Positions 45,482-56,409 of a DNA stretch of 64,000 bases are shown here, one piece after another. The position numbers and the translations under genes are program-made. Source of the stretch: Heloderma charlesbogerti (lineage: Eukaryota; Chordata; Lepidosauria; Squamata; Helodermatidae); the NCBI GenBank assembly GCA_026122225.1, contig JANEZZ010002763.1, positions 248,001 to 312,000 of the forward strand. Direction: 5' to 3'. A model generated the notes under the pieces. It worked only from the letters and a program-made list of their open reading frames with translations. It did not search any database and was not told the DNA's origin. The first letter of the stretch is position 1, and each line of letters starts with the position of its first letter.

Positions 45482-47451
45482 ATGGACAGAAGTTCCCAAC
45501 ATTGTTCAGGAGGTGGCAACAAAAAACGTCCCCCCCCCAAAAAAAAGAAAACCAAGAAGGCAAGTTGGCTGTCTGCCGAGACACTGGAAGCAGCCCAAGA
45601 AAGAAGGAAAGCAAATGGCAACAGTGATCGGGGGAGATATGCCCAATTAAATGCAAAATTCCAGAGGTTAGCCAGAAGAGATAAGAAATTATTTTTAAAC
45701 AAGCAATGTGCGGAAGCGGAAGAAGATAATAGAATAGGAAGGACAAGAGACCTCTTCCAGAAAATTAGAAACATTGGAGGTAAATTCCAGGCAAAAATGG
45801 GTATGATCAAAAACAAAGATGGCAAGGACCGAACAGAAGCAGAAGAGATCAAGAAAAGGTGGCAAGAATATACAGAAGATCTGTATAGGAAGGATAATAA
45901 TATCGGGGATAGATTTGATGGTGTGGTCAGTGAGCTAGAGCCAGACATCCTGAAGAGTGAGGTTGAATGGGCCTTAAGAAGCATTGCTATTAACAAGGCA
46001 GCAGGAGATGACGGTATCCCAGCTGAACGGTTTAAAATCTTGCAAGATGATGCTGTCAGGGTGATGCATGCCATATGCCAGCCAATTTGGAAAACACAAG
46101 AATGGCCAACAGATTGGAAAAAATCAACTTATATCTTCATACCAAAAAAGGGAAGCACCAAAGAATGTTCAAACTATCGAACAGTGGCACTTATTTCACA
46201 TGTCAGTAAGGTCATGCTCAAGATCTTGCAAGGTAGACTCCAGTGGTTCATGGAACGAGAATTGCCAGATGTACAAGCTGGGTTTAGAAAAGGCAGAGGA
46301 ACTAGAGACCAATTGCCAATATCCGCTGGATAATGGAGAAAGCCAGGGAGTTTCAGAAAAACATCTATTTCTGTTTTATTGACTATTCTAAAGCCTTTGA
46401 CTGTGTGGATCATAACAAATTGTGGCAAGTTCTTGGTGGTATGGGGATACCAAGTCAACTTGTTTGCCTCCTGAGGAATCTGTATAATGACCAAGTAGCA
46501 ATGGTAAGAACAGACCACGGAACAACGGACTGGTTTAAGATTGGGAAAGGAGTACGGCAGGGCTGTATACTCTCACCCTACCTATTCAACCTGTACGCAG
46601 AACACATCATGCGACGTGCTGGGCTTGATGAAGCCTAGGCTGGAGTTAAAATCACTGGAAGAAACATTAACAATCTCAGATATGCAGATGATACCACTTT
46701 GATGGCTGAAAGCGAGGAGGAGCTGAGGAACCTCATGATGAAGGTGAAAGAAGAAAGTGCAAAAGCTAGGTTGCAGTTAAACCTCAAAAAAACAAAGATT
46801 ATGGCAACCAGCTGGATTGATAACTGGCAAATAGAGGGAGAAAACGTGGAGGCAGTGACAGACTTTGTCTTTCTAGGCGCAAAGATTACTGTAGATGCTG
46901 ACTGCAGCCAGGAAATCAGAAGATGTTTACTTCTTGGGAGGAGAGCAATGACAAATCTTGATAAAATAGTTAAGAGCAGAGACATCACACTGACAACAAA
47001 GGTCCGCATAGTTAAAGCAATGGTATTCCCCGTAGTAACCTATGGCTGCGAGAGCTGGACCATAAGGAAGGCTGAGCGAAGGAAGATAGATGCTTTTGAA
47101 CTGTGGTGCTGGAGGAAAATTCTGAGAGTGCCTTGGACTGCCAGAAGATCAAACCAGTCCATCCTCCGGGAAATAAAGCCAGACTGCTCACTTGAGGGAA
47201 TGATATTAAAGGCAAAACTGAAGTACTTTGGCCACATCATGAGAAGACAGGATACCCTGGAAAAGATGCTGATTCTAGGGAAAGTGGAAGGCAAAAGAAA
47301 GAGGGGCCAACCAAGGGCAAGATGGATGGATGATATTCTGGAGGTGACAGACTTGACCTTGGGGGAGCTGGGGGTGGCGACGGCTGACAGGAAGTTCTGG
47401 CGTGGGCTGGTCCATGAAGTCATGAAGAGTCGGAAGCGACTGACCGAATAA
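45482..47451 (+). pseudogene. RTE reverse transcriptase remnant
   Basis: Frames 45482-46333 and 46333-47451 cover the RT. Motifs FIDYSKAFDCVDH, KGVRQGCILSP and RYADDTTLM are intact. One frameshift near 46320 and one TAG at 46636-46638 break it. Fewer lesions than the upstream BovB suggest a younger insertion, but the spans compared differ. Confidence 0.88.
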
Positions 47452-47505
47452 ACAACAACCACAATAGAACAGGTGTTGAGTCTCTAGGTGAGGCAGTGAC
47501 ATTAA

Positions 47506-47643
47506 AGGTACAATCCTATTTATATTTAAACAGAAAAAAGTCCTACAGCTCCCAGCATGCCCCAGCCAGCCCGGCTAGCTAGGGAATGTTGGGACTTGTG
47601 GGACTTTTTTCTGTCTAAACAGGCATAGGATTACATCCTAACT
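47506..47643. mobile_element. Hairpin MITE
   Basis: GGTACAATCCTATTTATATT ... AACAGGCATAGGATTACATC, stem AAAAAAGTCCTACAGCTCCC / GGGACTTGTGGGACTTTTTT. Holds CTCCCAGCATGCCCCAG. Confidence 0.82.
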
Positions 47644-47699
47644 GTGGCTTTCCCCGTTTCTGCAGCACAGAGATGGGAAATGCTGCAATGTTTCTTCTA

Positions 47700-47868
47700 T
47701 GGATGATTCCAGACAAAGCTTTTATTATGCAATCACCTTGTCTCATTCATGGAACTTCATGGGGGTTCTGAATTTGTATCCCCTCTGTGTTTTCCCACCA
47801 GTCCTTTTTTCTTTTTTTCTTATCGAAGTAAATCCATTAAGGAGAGAAAGATGAAATAGCTGCACAAT
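47700..47868 (+). repeat. Dispersed repeat of unknown class, split by a foldback
   Basis: CAAAGCTTTTATTATGCAAT, TTTTCCCACCAGTCC and GTAAATCCATTAAGGAGAG. The same order occurs at 60-265 and 58360-58600; it resumes here after 48332 (AATGCCTTTTGATTGG, CGGTCTGGAAGCACCC). Confidence 0.6.
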
Positions 47869-48332
47869 GGCCTGGTTTGCACATAAAGGCTAACAATGGG
47901 TTCAACAAGCCATAGTTAGCCAGGGACATGCTGGATCGAGCAAGCATGCTGTCTCCCACACACTTGCCATTTCTGCTTTGAATCTGGTTTGGCAAACTAC
48001 CCAGGAATGCCCATTCCTGGATTGCTTGACGCAACATCCAAACTTGGAACTCTGGGATGTTGAGGGACAAACAACCCAGAATCTGAACCCATGGTTTGTT
48101 GTTGAGATAAAACTCTGAGTTGTTGGTCCCTCAACAACCTAGAGTTCTAGGTTCAGAAGTCACATCAAACATCCCAGGAACAGAGTGTTGCAGGGTTGTT
48201 TATGAAGCCAATTGCAAAGCAGGAGTGATGAGCGCACGGGAAGCAGCATGCTTGCTTGCTCGCTCGCTCTTGCACGGCCATGACAATTATTGGGTTAAGC
48301 AACCCATGAATTGCCATTACGTGTGAACCAGG
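47869..48332. mobile_element. Foldback element with CCTGGTTYRCACRTAA ends
   Basis: Starts GCCTGGTTTGCACATAA and ends TTACGTGTGAACCAGGT. It sits inside the 47700 repeat with CAATG on both sides, a possible short target duplication. Confidence 0.7.
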
Positions 48333-48440
48333 TCAATGCCTTTTGATTGGTTTTGCTAGGACCTCTCGGTCTGGAAGCACCCATATAGCTCTCTGGACCT
48401 CTTCTCACATGACATTCTAGGCACACACCCACAAATTTTC

Positions 48441-48793
48441 TAGTTATGCACCTTGTTAGAAACACAGGCATACTGGTCAGGGAGTTGGGGCTGGCTGTGG
48501 TGGCTCCTTTTTGATTGTCCACTTCCCAGAAAACCTGAGGTTGCTGCTATGTAATGTGTGAAATGGCCCTTAAAAATAGGGGACCCCCTTCCCCGCCAGT
48601 AACCGTCTAACCTGAACGACTGTCTTCCACAGAAATGGCCCAAAACATTTTGTTCCTGAGCCAGAAAATCCAAATAATTTCTCTTCCTTCCCCGATGATA
48701 AAAATAAAATATTTGCAGCCCTTTTACAGAACCCCACCTGCCTAATGGTGTTAGAGGCTGTCTGCTCTCATATGAACCTGTCCATCTGCTACT
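48441..48793. other. Intergenic, nothing recognised
   Basis: No exon or named repeat seen. Confidence 0.4.
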
Positions 48794-49130
48794 GTGGCCA
48801 CGTGTCCTCTATTACAGAGGACAGTCCTCTATTTGAAGGCATCCTCTATTTGAAGGGCTGTCCAGTCCAATTTTGATTTAAAGATAAAGAACCATAAGAA
48901 CTGTTGCCCATCAACCATTAGCACCTGGGTTGCATGTGAATAGGCAAGTAGGTCACCTGGTCATAGTCTTCGGCATTGTGGTGTGATGTGCTGCATTTCT
49001 ATATAAATTATAACAATGATTTCTAGATCTGCATCTATGTGTATGAATTAGCATATGCAAACTTTATGCAAATCACTGTCCTCTTTTGGGGTAATGCCTT
49101 TCCTCTTTTCCTTTGGAAGTTAGATGGGTA
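48794..49130 (+). mobile_element. Copy 3 of the 320-bp TIR family
   Basis: GTGGCCACGTGTCCTCTATT start, GACAGTCCTCTATTTGAAGG, CAAGTAGGTCACCTGGTCAT, GCATATGCAAACTTTATGC and an end at AGATGGGTAGCTAG. Confidence 0.75.
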
Positions 49131-49725
49131 GCTAGCAGAGACAGGGCTTTTTTTGTATTAGCACCCTGATTGTAGAACTTTCTCCCCAAGACATTTGCCC
49201 AGTGCCGACAGATTACATTTGCTCAGTGCCCAGGTTATCTTTCTGGTGCCAGGCTGAAATTGCCCTGCTTCTTATGCTGTTACTGCTGTTCATTCTATTT
49301 GGGATTTTAGCTTATACAGTTTTAAGTTGCTTTTCATGTGTATTTCTGTGTTGTTTGACAGGAACTGCCAGCTACCTTGAAGGCCAATCAGGGTAGAAAG
49401 TTGGGATAGGTTGGCACCAACAGTCCTGGCTTTTAAACTGGCCTTGGAAACCCATTTGTTTTGAATTGCTTTTCGTTGAGATGTAAGTTGAAATGCTGGG
49501 CTGATTTTCTGGTTTTAATAGCTACAGCATTGCTGATTTTAAATGGTTTTCTAATGCTTTAACTAGTTTTTATGAGTGTACTGGGCTGGCTTGTGAGATA
49601 GTTTAACTGCTGTTTTAAATTACTGTTTTATTGAAATATGTTGTACTTGTGTTTTATTTTATGCACACCTTTTTGCTCTGAAAGGCAGCCCAGAAATATT
49701 TTAAACACACAAACAAATAAATATC
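49131..49725 (+). mobile_element. LINE 3' UTR fragment (L2-like)
   Basis: T-rich stretch ending GAAAGGCAGCCCAGAAATAT then AAATAAAT, preceded by GGCTTTTAAACTGGCC and GGTTTTCTAATGCTTTAAC. The ORF in it is not a host gene. Confidence 0.55.
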
Positions 49726-50573
49726 AGGTTGATTCTGGTCTTCTGCTAATCGAGCATGTAGTTCTTGCTGAGCATCCCCAATTACCATAAGAATGTAAAT
49801 ACCCCCCTTTACTACTGCAAGCTCCTATTAGCTCCACACCAAGGGGCACAGATGCTGTTCCTGACTCCCCCAGCCCTCTTCCAGAGCGTCACATCCCTAA
49901 TTCTTCAAAGCAGCTCCATTCACCAGCACATCAAAAAACGCAGGAGATCCAGATGCAAATCACAAGTCTCCCATATTACACCCCAGTTTGGCCCTTTTCA
50001 ATAAGGTGGACTTCAGTTTCATTTAGCATTCCACTCCCCCTGCTACTTTTCAGTCTACTAAATGCAAAAGGGTTTTGCTTTTATGGTGCTTACATTTCAC
50101 AGGCACCATAAATGCAAAACCCTTTTTGCTGCCAATGGAGTTTTCGTCTTTCTTTGTTTAGCCCCCACATTGGGGGTGGGGGGTAAAGGTTAATGTAAAG
50201 GAAAAAAGTGCCTGGGTGGGAAGGTTTAACCCCCTCCCCAACCTGTGTGTGGTGGTCCCAATCCAGATGGGGGGGCTGTGCACTTACACTAGAGTAATTA
50301 AAAATATTAGGATCTAACACATGTATCACCACATGTAGTTTAGCCCTGAGATGAAGTGAAATAAAGAGAGGCTTCCCAAAGCAAAAAGAACAAAAGAAGG
50401 ATCTACATTACAAGGAATGATTTCACTTGGGCTGGGAACCAAGGCAGAAGACAGAGGTGGAAAACAAAACGCCATCATCTAGTGCCAAGAGGCCGCAACA
50501 TAACACACTGAAGCAGAAAGAGCTCGGACTTCATCATTAGACAGAAGATGACTGGGTAGACAATGGATTTCTA
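49726..50573. other. Intergenic; contains one strong hairpin
   Basis: 50060-50131 folds: AAAAGGGTTTTGCTTTTATG and GTGC face GCAC and CATAAATGCAAAACCCTTTT. The remainder is unassigned. Confidence 0.5.
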
Positions 50574-50777
50574 CTTGAGCTTCCGTCGTGCATTAAAAAC
50601 GTCGTTCAGGCAGGCATTTGGGGTGGGTTAGGGTATTTTAGAAAATGTTTTTATTGTAGAATTTTATTGTTTTAAACTGTTTTTATTGTATGTTGTACAT
50701 CGCCCAGAGTGGCTGGGTGACCAGCCAGATGGGCGATTAATAAATTTAATAATAAATAAATAAATAAAAATAAATTT
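50574..50777 (+). mobile_element. L2-like LINE 3' end
   Basis: Nearly the same as 55040-55240: GAGCTTCCGTCGTGCATTAA, GGGGTGGGTTAGGGTATTTT, AGAGTGGCTGGGTGACCAGC, then a TAA-rich tail. Confidence 0.88.
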
Positions 50778-51025
50778 CACTAGGAGGACCATGTAGCCAT
50801 AAGCTAATTTCAAGATTCAGCTGTTCTCATACCAGCAAGCGCTACTCTCCCCTGTTGTTTTGCTTTGGGGAAAACAGATGGCATTACTATCATGGACACC
50901 ACCCAATGGATCACTGTCAGACACATTTACCAGTCCTTCTCTCACATAGCCTAGCAATTTGAGTGCGCATAATTTGAAAAAAGAAAAAAAGGGGGGAGGG
51001 GAATGCAGGTTAAACCAGGGATCTG

Positions 51026-51341
51026 AGGGTGGCTAAGTGTCCTCTTTTACAGAAGACAGTCCTCTATTTAAAGGGCTGCCCTGTCCCATTCTGATTTCAA
51101 GAGCCGTAAGAATTGCTACCCATCAGCCATTAGCACTTGGGCAGCACACCTGGACACGGTCTTCCTCACAATGGTGAGATGTATGTATTTCTTGTTACAT
51201 CACAGCAATTATTTCTAGACCTGAATCTGTACGTGTAAATTAACATATGGAAATTTAATGCAAATTAATCTCTCTTTTCTCCTTTTTTTGTGATGGATGC
51301 CCTCTTTTCTGGTGATTCATAAGTGGCTACCCAAAATCTGA
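51026..51341 (+). mobile_element. Copy 4 of the 320-bp TIR family, complete
   Basis: Starts GGGTGGCTAAGTGTCCTC and ends GATTCATAAGTGGCTACCC, an imperfect terminal inverted repeat. Internally CATTAGCACTTGGGCAGC and an ATATGGAAATTTAATGC core. Confidence 0.78.
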
Positions 51342-51619
51342 TAGTGCAGAGGCTGGCTTTCTCCTGTTCCCTGTGCCATCAGAGAGGCTGGTTGAAGAGA
51401 AGAACTGCGGACACGTTAAGCTGGGACACTTGCTCAATAGCCCCAAAATTTCCTAGGCCTGGGAAACAGGTGCTAGCAGAGGGCCAGCCCTGGGTCACCA
51501 ACTGATGTACAGCTCCGAGATCTGCTGCCGCCTCTTAGTCCTCAGCATGTGTAACGGAACGGATTGCATACCCTTCTCCTGTTACCCTTGCCTCCATCTT
51601 CTTTCCCTTAAAGCCATCT
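51342..51619. other. Intergenic, nothing recognised
   Basis: Short unassigned interval between a TIR element and a CR1. Confidence 0.4.
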
Positions 51620-51888
51620 ATCAACTAAGATGGCTTTAAAAGGCAGTTAGACAAATTCCTGGAGGAGAAGTCTATCAGTAGCTACTAGTCCTGATGGCTG
51701 TATGCTACCTCCAGTACCAGAGCAGTGAGCCTATGTACACCAGTTGCTGGGGAACATGGGGTGGGAGGGTACAGTTGCACTCGTGTCCTGCTTGTGGGTT
51801 CCTGATTGACGGCTTGGCCACTGGGTGAACAGAATGCTGGACTTGGTCTGATCCAGCAGGGCTCTTCTGATATTCTTATGTTTCTCTA
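51620..51888 (+). mobile_element. CR1 3' end
   Basis: GGCAGTTAGACAAATTCCTG, CTACTAGTCCTGATGGCTG, GGGGAACATGGGGTGGGAGG, CAGAATGCTGGACTTGGTC, ending TGATATTCTTATG. Confidence 0.9.
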
Positions 51889-52223
51889 TACCAGAGGTGG
51901 GGGACCTGAGTGGAGCCACAAAGCCTTTGCTGGAAGACATGTCCCCTTTTTAAAACCCTGTCCTCTTGCCTTTGATCTGGTCTCTCCCCCGCACCACTTT
52001 CCTTGATGGTTTTTTAGCTGCCAGAACGATGTTCCCTGCTGAGCACTGAAAAAGACTTCATTTCTCAGCACTCAGCAGAGAACTGCCCTTTTCTCAGATG
52101 AGCTGCTGATCAGAGAGAAGACCTTTTTCCCTGCAGGGGTGAAGGGGCGGGGCTTGGGGATGAAGCTGCGGCGTGATTCAGGCCTGCTTACTTGTGAGTA
52201 GACATGCTTACTTCTGAGTAGGG

Positions 52224-52790
52224 CAGCCACTTATGAATTTCCAAAAGAAAAGGAAGAAAAGAAATGTATCACCAAAAAAAGACAAAAGAGAATGCAGATT
52301 TGCAAAAAAATTGCATATGCTAATTTGTATGCATATATGCAAGTTTAGGCATTATTATAATCCAAATAGAAATACAGTACACTGTACTGTTGTGTAGACA
52401 ACTGTGACTAGGTTCAGTCTGCTGTCTAGGTGCTAACTGGTGATGAGCAACAGTTATTATGGTTCTTTATATTTAAACTGGAATTGGACAGGGCAGCCCT
52501 TCAGAGAATGAGGGGACTGTGATTCAGTGGTACAGCACCTGCTTTACACACAGAAGGCCTCAGGTTCTGTCCCCGGCATCTCCAGGTAGGGCTGGAAAAA
52601 ATTCCTGCTTGTAATCCAGAAGAGCAGCTGCCAGTCAGTGTTGACAATATTGGGCTAGATAGACCAATGGTCTTACTCAGGATATGGCAGCTTCCTATGT
52701 TCCCAAGTCCCTATGTCCTTTGGCAGCCCTTCAAGTAGAGGACTGTCCTATGTAAAAAAAGAAAAGAAAAAGAGGACACATGGCCACTCT
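52224..52790 (-). mobile_element. Copy 5 of the 320-bp TIR family, split by a SINE
   Basis: Reverse orientation: ends GGGCAGCCACTTATGAATTT and AGGACACATGGCCACTC; core CATATGCTAATTTGTATGC. A tRNA-derived SINE at 52506-52700 interrupts it. Confidence 0.82.
52506..52700 (+). mobile_element. tRNA-derived SINE inside the TIR element
   Basis: GTGATTCAGTGGTACAGCAC (A box side), CTCAGGTTCTGTCCCCGGC (B box side), GGTAGGGCTGGAAAAAATTC, ending GCAGCTTCCTATGTTC. Confidence 0.85.
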
Positions 52791-53033
52791 AGATTCTGTG
52801 CTGCTGAGTGATTTAGTCCTGCTTACTTCTGAATAGACATGCAGAGTCTTGTCCTGCTTACTTCTGAGCAGGCTTTCAGTAGGTAAGAATCACAGTTTGA
52901 CTCTGCTCACTCCGCCTTTGGCCTTCCTCAGAGATGGAGTGCAGCCCACCCTCCCCAGACCTTTCGCTGATTCGACCTTTGGACTGAAAAAGGTTCTCTG
53001 CTCCTGCTCTACACCCTCCCACTCTACTGAATT

Positions 53034-53128
53034 ATAGATTGTAGACTCTTTGGGGCAGGATGCTGATTTCTTGTCTGCCACACAGCCATGCCCACTGATG
53101 GGACTATATAAACAAATAATAAACGATA
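53034..53128 (+). mobile_element. Old LINE 3' end (L3/CR1-like)
   Basis: GATTGTAGACTCTTTGGGGC, ACTATATAAACAAATAATAA; pair of 22966-23068. Confidence 0.5.
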
Positions 53129-53860
53129 AGTGGAGGTGGAATGGGTGAGCAGAATAAATGAGTAAAGAGAATAAAGGACCCCCCAAACAGTGCAAGGATG
53201 CCGCTGGCCTGTCAGCTTCCCTGTTTCCTGGCGGATTGTGGGGAAGTACCAAAATTATGGTCTAGCCCCCAAAACTAGAGGCCTGCACTATAGCTAAAAG
53301 AACAGGACTAATTTAACGTACATGCATGCACTTGTCAAAAGTCAGATAATTACAATTATAAGTAAGGCTAGTATTTATTTATTTAAAACATTTATGTACT
53401 GCCCTTCATTAACAAATTCCATTAATCGGGGGTATTGCCCTTTAAGCAAGGCTTTTCTTTGAGCCTACTGCCCGCGCTTGGTCGGCATGCTCTGCCTGTC
53501 AGCTTCTGGAAGATGTTTGGCTGGGTGCTGTTGGAAGCAGGATACTGGGCTAGAAGGGCCTTTGTTTGTATCCAGCATTGCTCTTCTGACCTTAAGTGCT
53601 TTGAACTCTCGGAATGTACTATTTAAACAGGACTGGTCTGTGGTTCTGCTGCAATTTCGCAGGAGTCCAGAATGTGTTAAGAGGCAGCCCCTAATCATGC
53701 ATTCCGCTGAACACATGAGGGTTTAAACTGGGGAAGGGGCACGCATGCAGCCCCCACCCCCAACAGCCCTGCACCAGCTGACTCTACTTCAGCGTGTTAC
53801 CAGAGATCCCAATTGCAGGGATGATTCTAAGTATGGATCCATTTCGAATCCCCATTCAGA
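53129..53860. other. Intergenic with a CR1 piece
   Basis: About 53500-53600 (GGAAGCAGGATACTGGGCTA) resembles a CR1 3' end; the rest is unassigned. Confidence 0.45.
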
Positions 53861-53861
53861 C

Positions 53862-54095
53862 AACCAGTGTGGTGTAGTGGTTAGAGCGTTGGACTGGGAT
53901 TCAGGAGATCTGGGTTCTAGTCCCCACTCGGCCATGAAGCTCACTGAGTGACTTCGGGCCAGTCACTGACTCTCAGCCTAGCCTACCTCACAGGGTTGTT
54001 GTGAGGATAAAATGGAAAGGAGGAAGACCACATGAGCCGCCTTGGGTTGCTTGCAAGAGGAAAAAAAAGTGGGATGATCGTGATGATAATGATAA
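53862..54095 (+). mobile_element. tRNA-derived SINE, well preserved
   Basis: CAGTGTGGTGTAGTGGTTAG, GAGATCTGGGTTCTAGTCC, CACTCGGCCATGAAGCTC, CTCACAGGGTTGTTGTGAGG, then a GAT-rich tail. Confidence 0.9.
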
Positions 54096-54584
54096 TTCAG
54101 CATCAACATCAGCACCACAAAGGTGTGAAGTGGAGCTGATGTGTATGGGGATGTTGGGAGTGGGGCTTGCATGTGTAGCCCCCTCCCCTGTTTAAGCCCC
54201 CCTGTGTTCAGCAGAACATCTGCATAGAGCTGCACAGAATTCAGCTTCCCCAAAGGTCCAGCTTTCATTTTTTAAAACACACACACACACATCAGGTTTC
54301 TAGTCCTCTTGGCAGAGAAGTCTGTGGGCAATGCCTGCTGAAATCTCAGAAGCCAGTCAGGTGGCTGAATAAGATTTCCAGTGGTGAAGAGGCCCGGGTT
54401 TTAATACTCTGTTGAGCACTTGACTGGCTCAACTAAATTTTGCAAGGAAATGGAGATTCCAGATTACATTATACAAAATAGAGATTTTAAAATATGCTGA
54501 GTGATATATAAATCTATTACCTGATTGGCTCTTCCCACATGCCCAGACCCTAAGATCCTCTTCAGTGGTTCTTCTCCAAGAGCC

Positions 54585-55245
54585 TTCCTTCCCGACCATC
54601 TGCTCCCATCGGTAGTACATGCCCTGGTCTCCTCTCGTTTAGACTACTGTAATGCGCTCTACGTGGGGTTACCCTTGAAGATGGTTTGGAAGCTGCAGCT
54701 GGTACAGAACGCGGCAGCTTGCCTGATTAAAGGCAGCCGCCGGCGAGATCACATCACTCCAGTGCTGAAGGAGTTGCACTGGTTACCAGTTGTTTTCCGG
54801 GCCAAATTCAAGGTGTTGCTTTTGACCTTTAAAACCCTATATGGTTCCAGCCCAGGCTATCTTAAGGAGCGCCTCCAGCAGCACCAGACAGGCCGCTTAA
54901 CAAGCTCAGCCTCGGCTGGCCTTCTCTCTGTCCCATCAGCCAGGACAGCTAGACTGGTGGGGACGAGGGAGAGGGCCTTTTCTGTCATGACCCCCACTCT
55001 GTGGAACTCCCTCCTTAGGGAACTCCGCCATGGCCCCTCTTTAATGAGCTTCCATCGTGCATTAAAAACGTGGTTGTTCAGGCAGGCATTTGGGGTGGGT
55101 TAGGGTATTTTAGAAAACATTTTTATTGTAGAATTTTATTGTTTTAAACTGTTTTATTATATGCTGTACATCACCCAGAGTGGCTGGGTGACCAGCCAGA
55201 TGGGCGATTCATAAATTTAATAAAAAATAAATTAAAAAAGTGAGG
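54585..55245 (+). mobile_element. L2-like LINE 3' part with RT C-terminus
   Basis: A frame to 55103 keeps SRLDYCNALYVGLP, LVQNAAACLIKG, HITPVLKELHWLPV and the NSLLRELRH end, the tail of an L2-type ORF2. The 3' UTR follows, ending GGCGATTCATAAATTTAATA. Confidence 0.9.
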
Positions 55246-55570
55246 TGAGCTGCTACTAAGAAGAAGGCCTTTTCTGTTGTGGTACCCTGGTTGCCTGGCT
55301 CCTACATTCTGCTCTTTCCAGCGCCAGGCAAATACCTTCTTGTTTTCCCAAGTATTTTAGTCTTTTACTTTCCGTTTTAAATGTATTTTAAATCTTTGCT
55401 CCTAGGTTTTATTTTGGTTTTTATTTTGATTTTATACTGTAGTTTTAAACTTTTAAACGTTTATATTGTATTTTATCATGTTGCACTTTAGGGTTTTAAT
55501 GGTCATGAACTGCCCAGAGAGCTTCAACTGTTGGGTGGTATAGAAATGTAATAAATACATAAATAAACAA
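55246..55570 (+). mobile_element. Second L2-like LINE 3' end
   Basis: GGCCTTTTCTGTTGTGGTAC start and CTGCCCAGAGAGCTTCAACT end with an AATAAATA tail; same family as the minus copies at 1118 and 62568. Confidence 0.8.
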
Positions 55571-55677
55571 TGATTTCTTTAAATGAGATGAATTGCTCAA
55601 TGTGCATAATCTACATAAGTTGCAGAATTCTGTTCTCCTTGGCATAGAATTGCCTGGGCATAGCGTTTGGTTTTTGT

Positions 55678-55772
55678 GCATTGCAATCCTATACATGTGT
55701 ATTCAGAAGTTTCACTGTATTCAGTGGGGCTAACTCCCTGGGCAAGCATGCTTAGGACTGCAACCTTAAGCA
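55678..55772. mobile_element. Short palindromic MITE
   Basis: TTGCAATCCTATACATGTG and GCATGCTTAGGACTGCAACC ends; central CACTGTATTCAGTGGGGC. Confidence 0.75.
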
Positions 55773-55789
55773 TGGCATATGCTCCTATC

Positions 55790-56409
55790 TAAATACTAAC
55801 TATTAACGTTATGTTTCCCATGTCAAGTCACTCTTGCTTTTTCGGGGATTTTCTCCCATGTTTCTGCTTTTGCACCAAAGTAAAGCCACAGAGAGTTTCT
55901 GCGCAGCCATATCCTAACTGCTGCTTTTGGGAACAGAATATGTTTCCTTCTCCTGCCCAGCTGGCCAGGAAAATTAGGAGTATGCTTGGAAAAAAGCAGA
56001 GAGATCCAAGCGCTGTTGACTTTGGAGTGTACATTCTTGTGGTCTAATTATCTCATCAGAAGGAGAGCTTGACTCAGCGGGCAGAGACAAAGCATCTTTA
56101 AAATAAGCCAGGCTGTGTTCCAGAACCTGCAGGGGGCAAGGGAAGGACGGAGGGGGGAACAAGAAGAGGGAGATGGTGGGAGGGTTTAAAAATCATCATC
56201 ATAAAACTTCCTGCAGTTGTCAGGAGGATGTGAGCCAGAGATCGGAGAAGCAATTGAAGGGGTTTCCCTATGTGCAGACACGGAATTCTTGAAATCGTAG
56301 GTCCCAGCTTGAAGAACTCTCATATCTGCAGCGGTAGGCAGTGCAACAGGTCACAGTGTGGGGCTGAACCTCAGATAGCCAGGAAAGTTTTCTAAGACAG
56401 GGCTGTGAT
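55790..56409 (+). promoter_or_regulatory. Putative promoter and 5' UTR of the angiopoietin-like gene
   Basis: About 600 bp of repeat-free sequence just upstream of the exon. Seen: an AP-1/MARE-like TGACTCAGC at about 56071, a TTTAAAAA TATA-like stretch at 56185-56192, and an ETS-type ACTTCCTGC shortly after it. If transcription starts near 56215, the leader holds a minimal ATGTGA start-stop (56228-56233) and an out-of-frame 41-codon uORF (56270-56395) ending 14 nt before the main ATG. The start site is inferred. Confidence 0.45.

Larger units (their letters stand above)
45284..47458 (+). mobile_element. 5'-truncated RTE/BovB-like LINE with 12-bp target duplication
   Basis: 2.2 kb covering the reverse transcriptase and C-terminus, clearly related to the neighbouring BovB but of a different subfamily (its tail reads GAAGAGTCGGAAGCGACTGA). 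CCACAATAGAAC flanks it exactly (45272-45283, 47459-47470). It was cut at the 5' side, so the endonuclease is missing. Its first 83 bases are 2.5 copies of a 33-bp palindromic unit. Confidence 0.9.

Noticed and set aside
53862..54095. Real tRNA gene (A and B box visible)
   Set aside because: Head of a SINE: no intact cloverleaf was found and many related copies occur nearby.
24450..56000. MAP7D1 exons, expected from human order next to TRAPPC3
   Set aside because: I looked for its coiled-coil Lys/Arg/Glu-rich exons and saw none; it must lie outside the window or have another order here.
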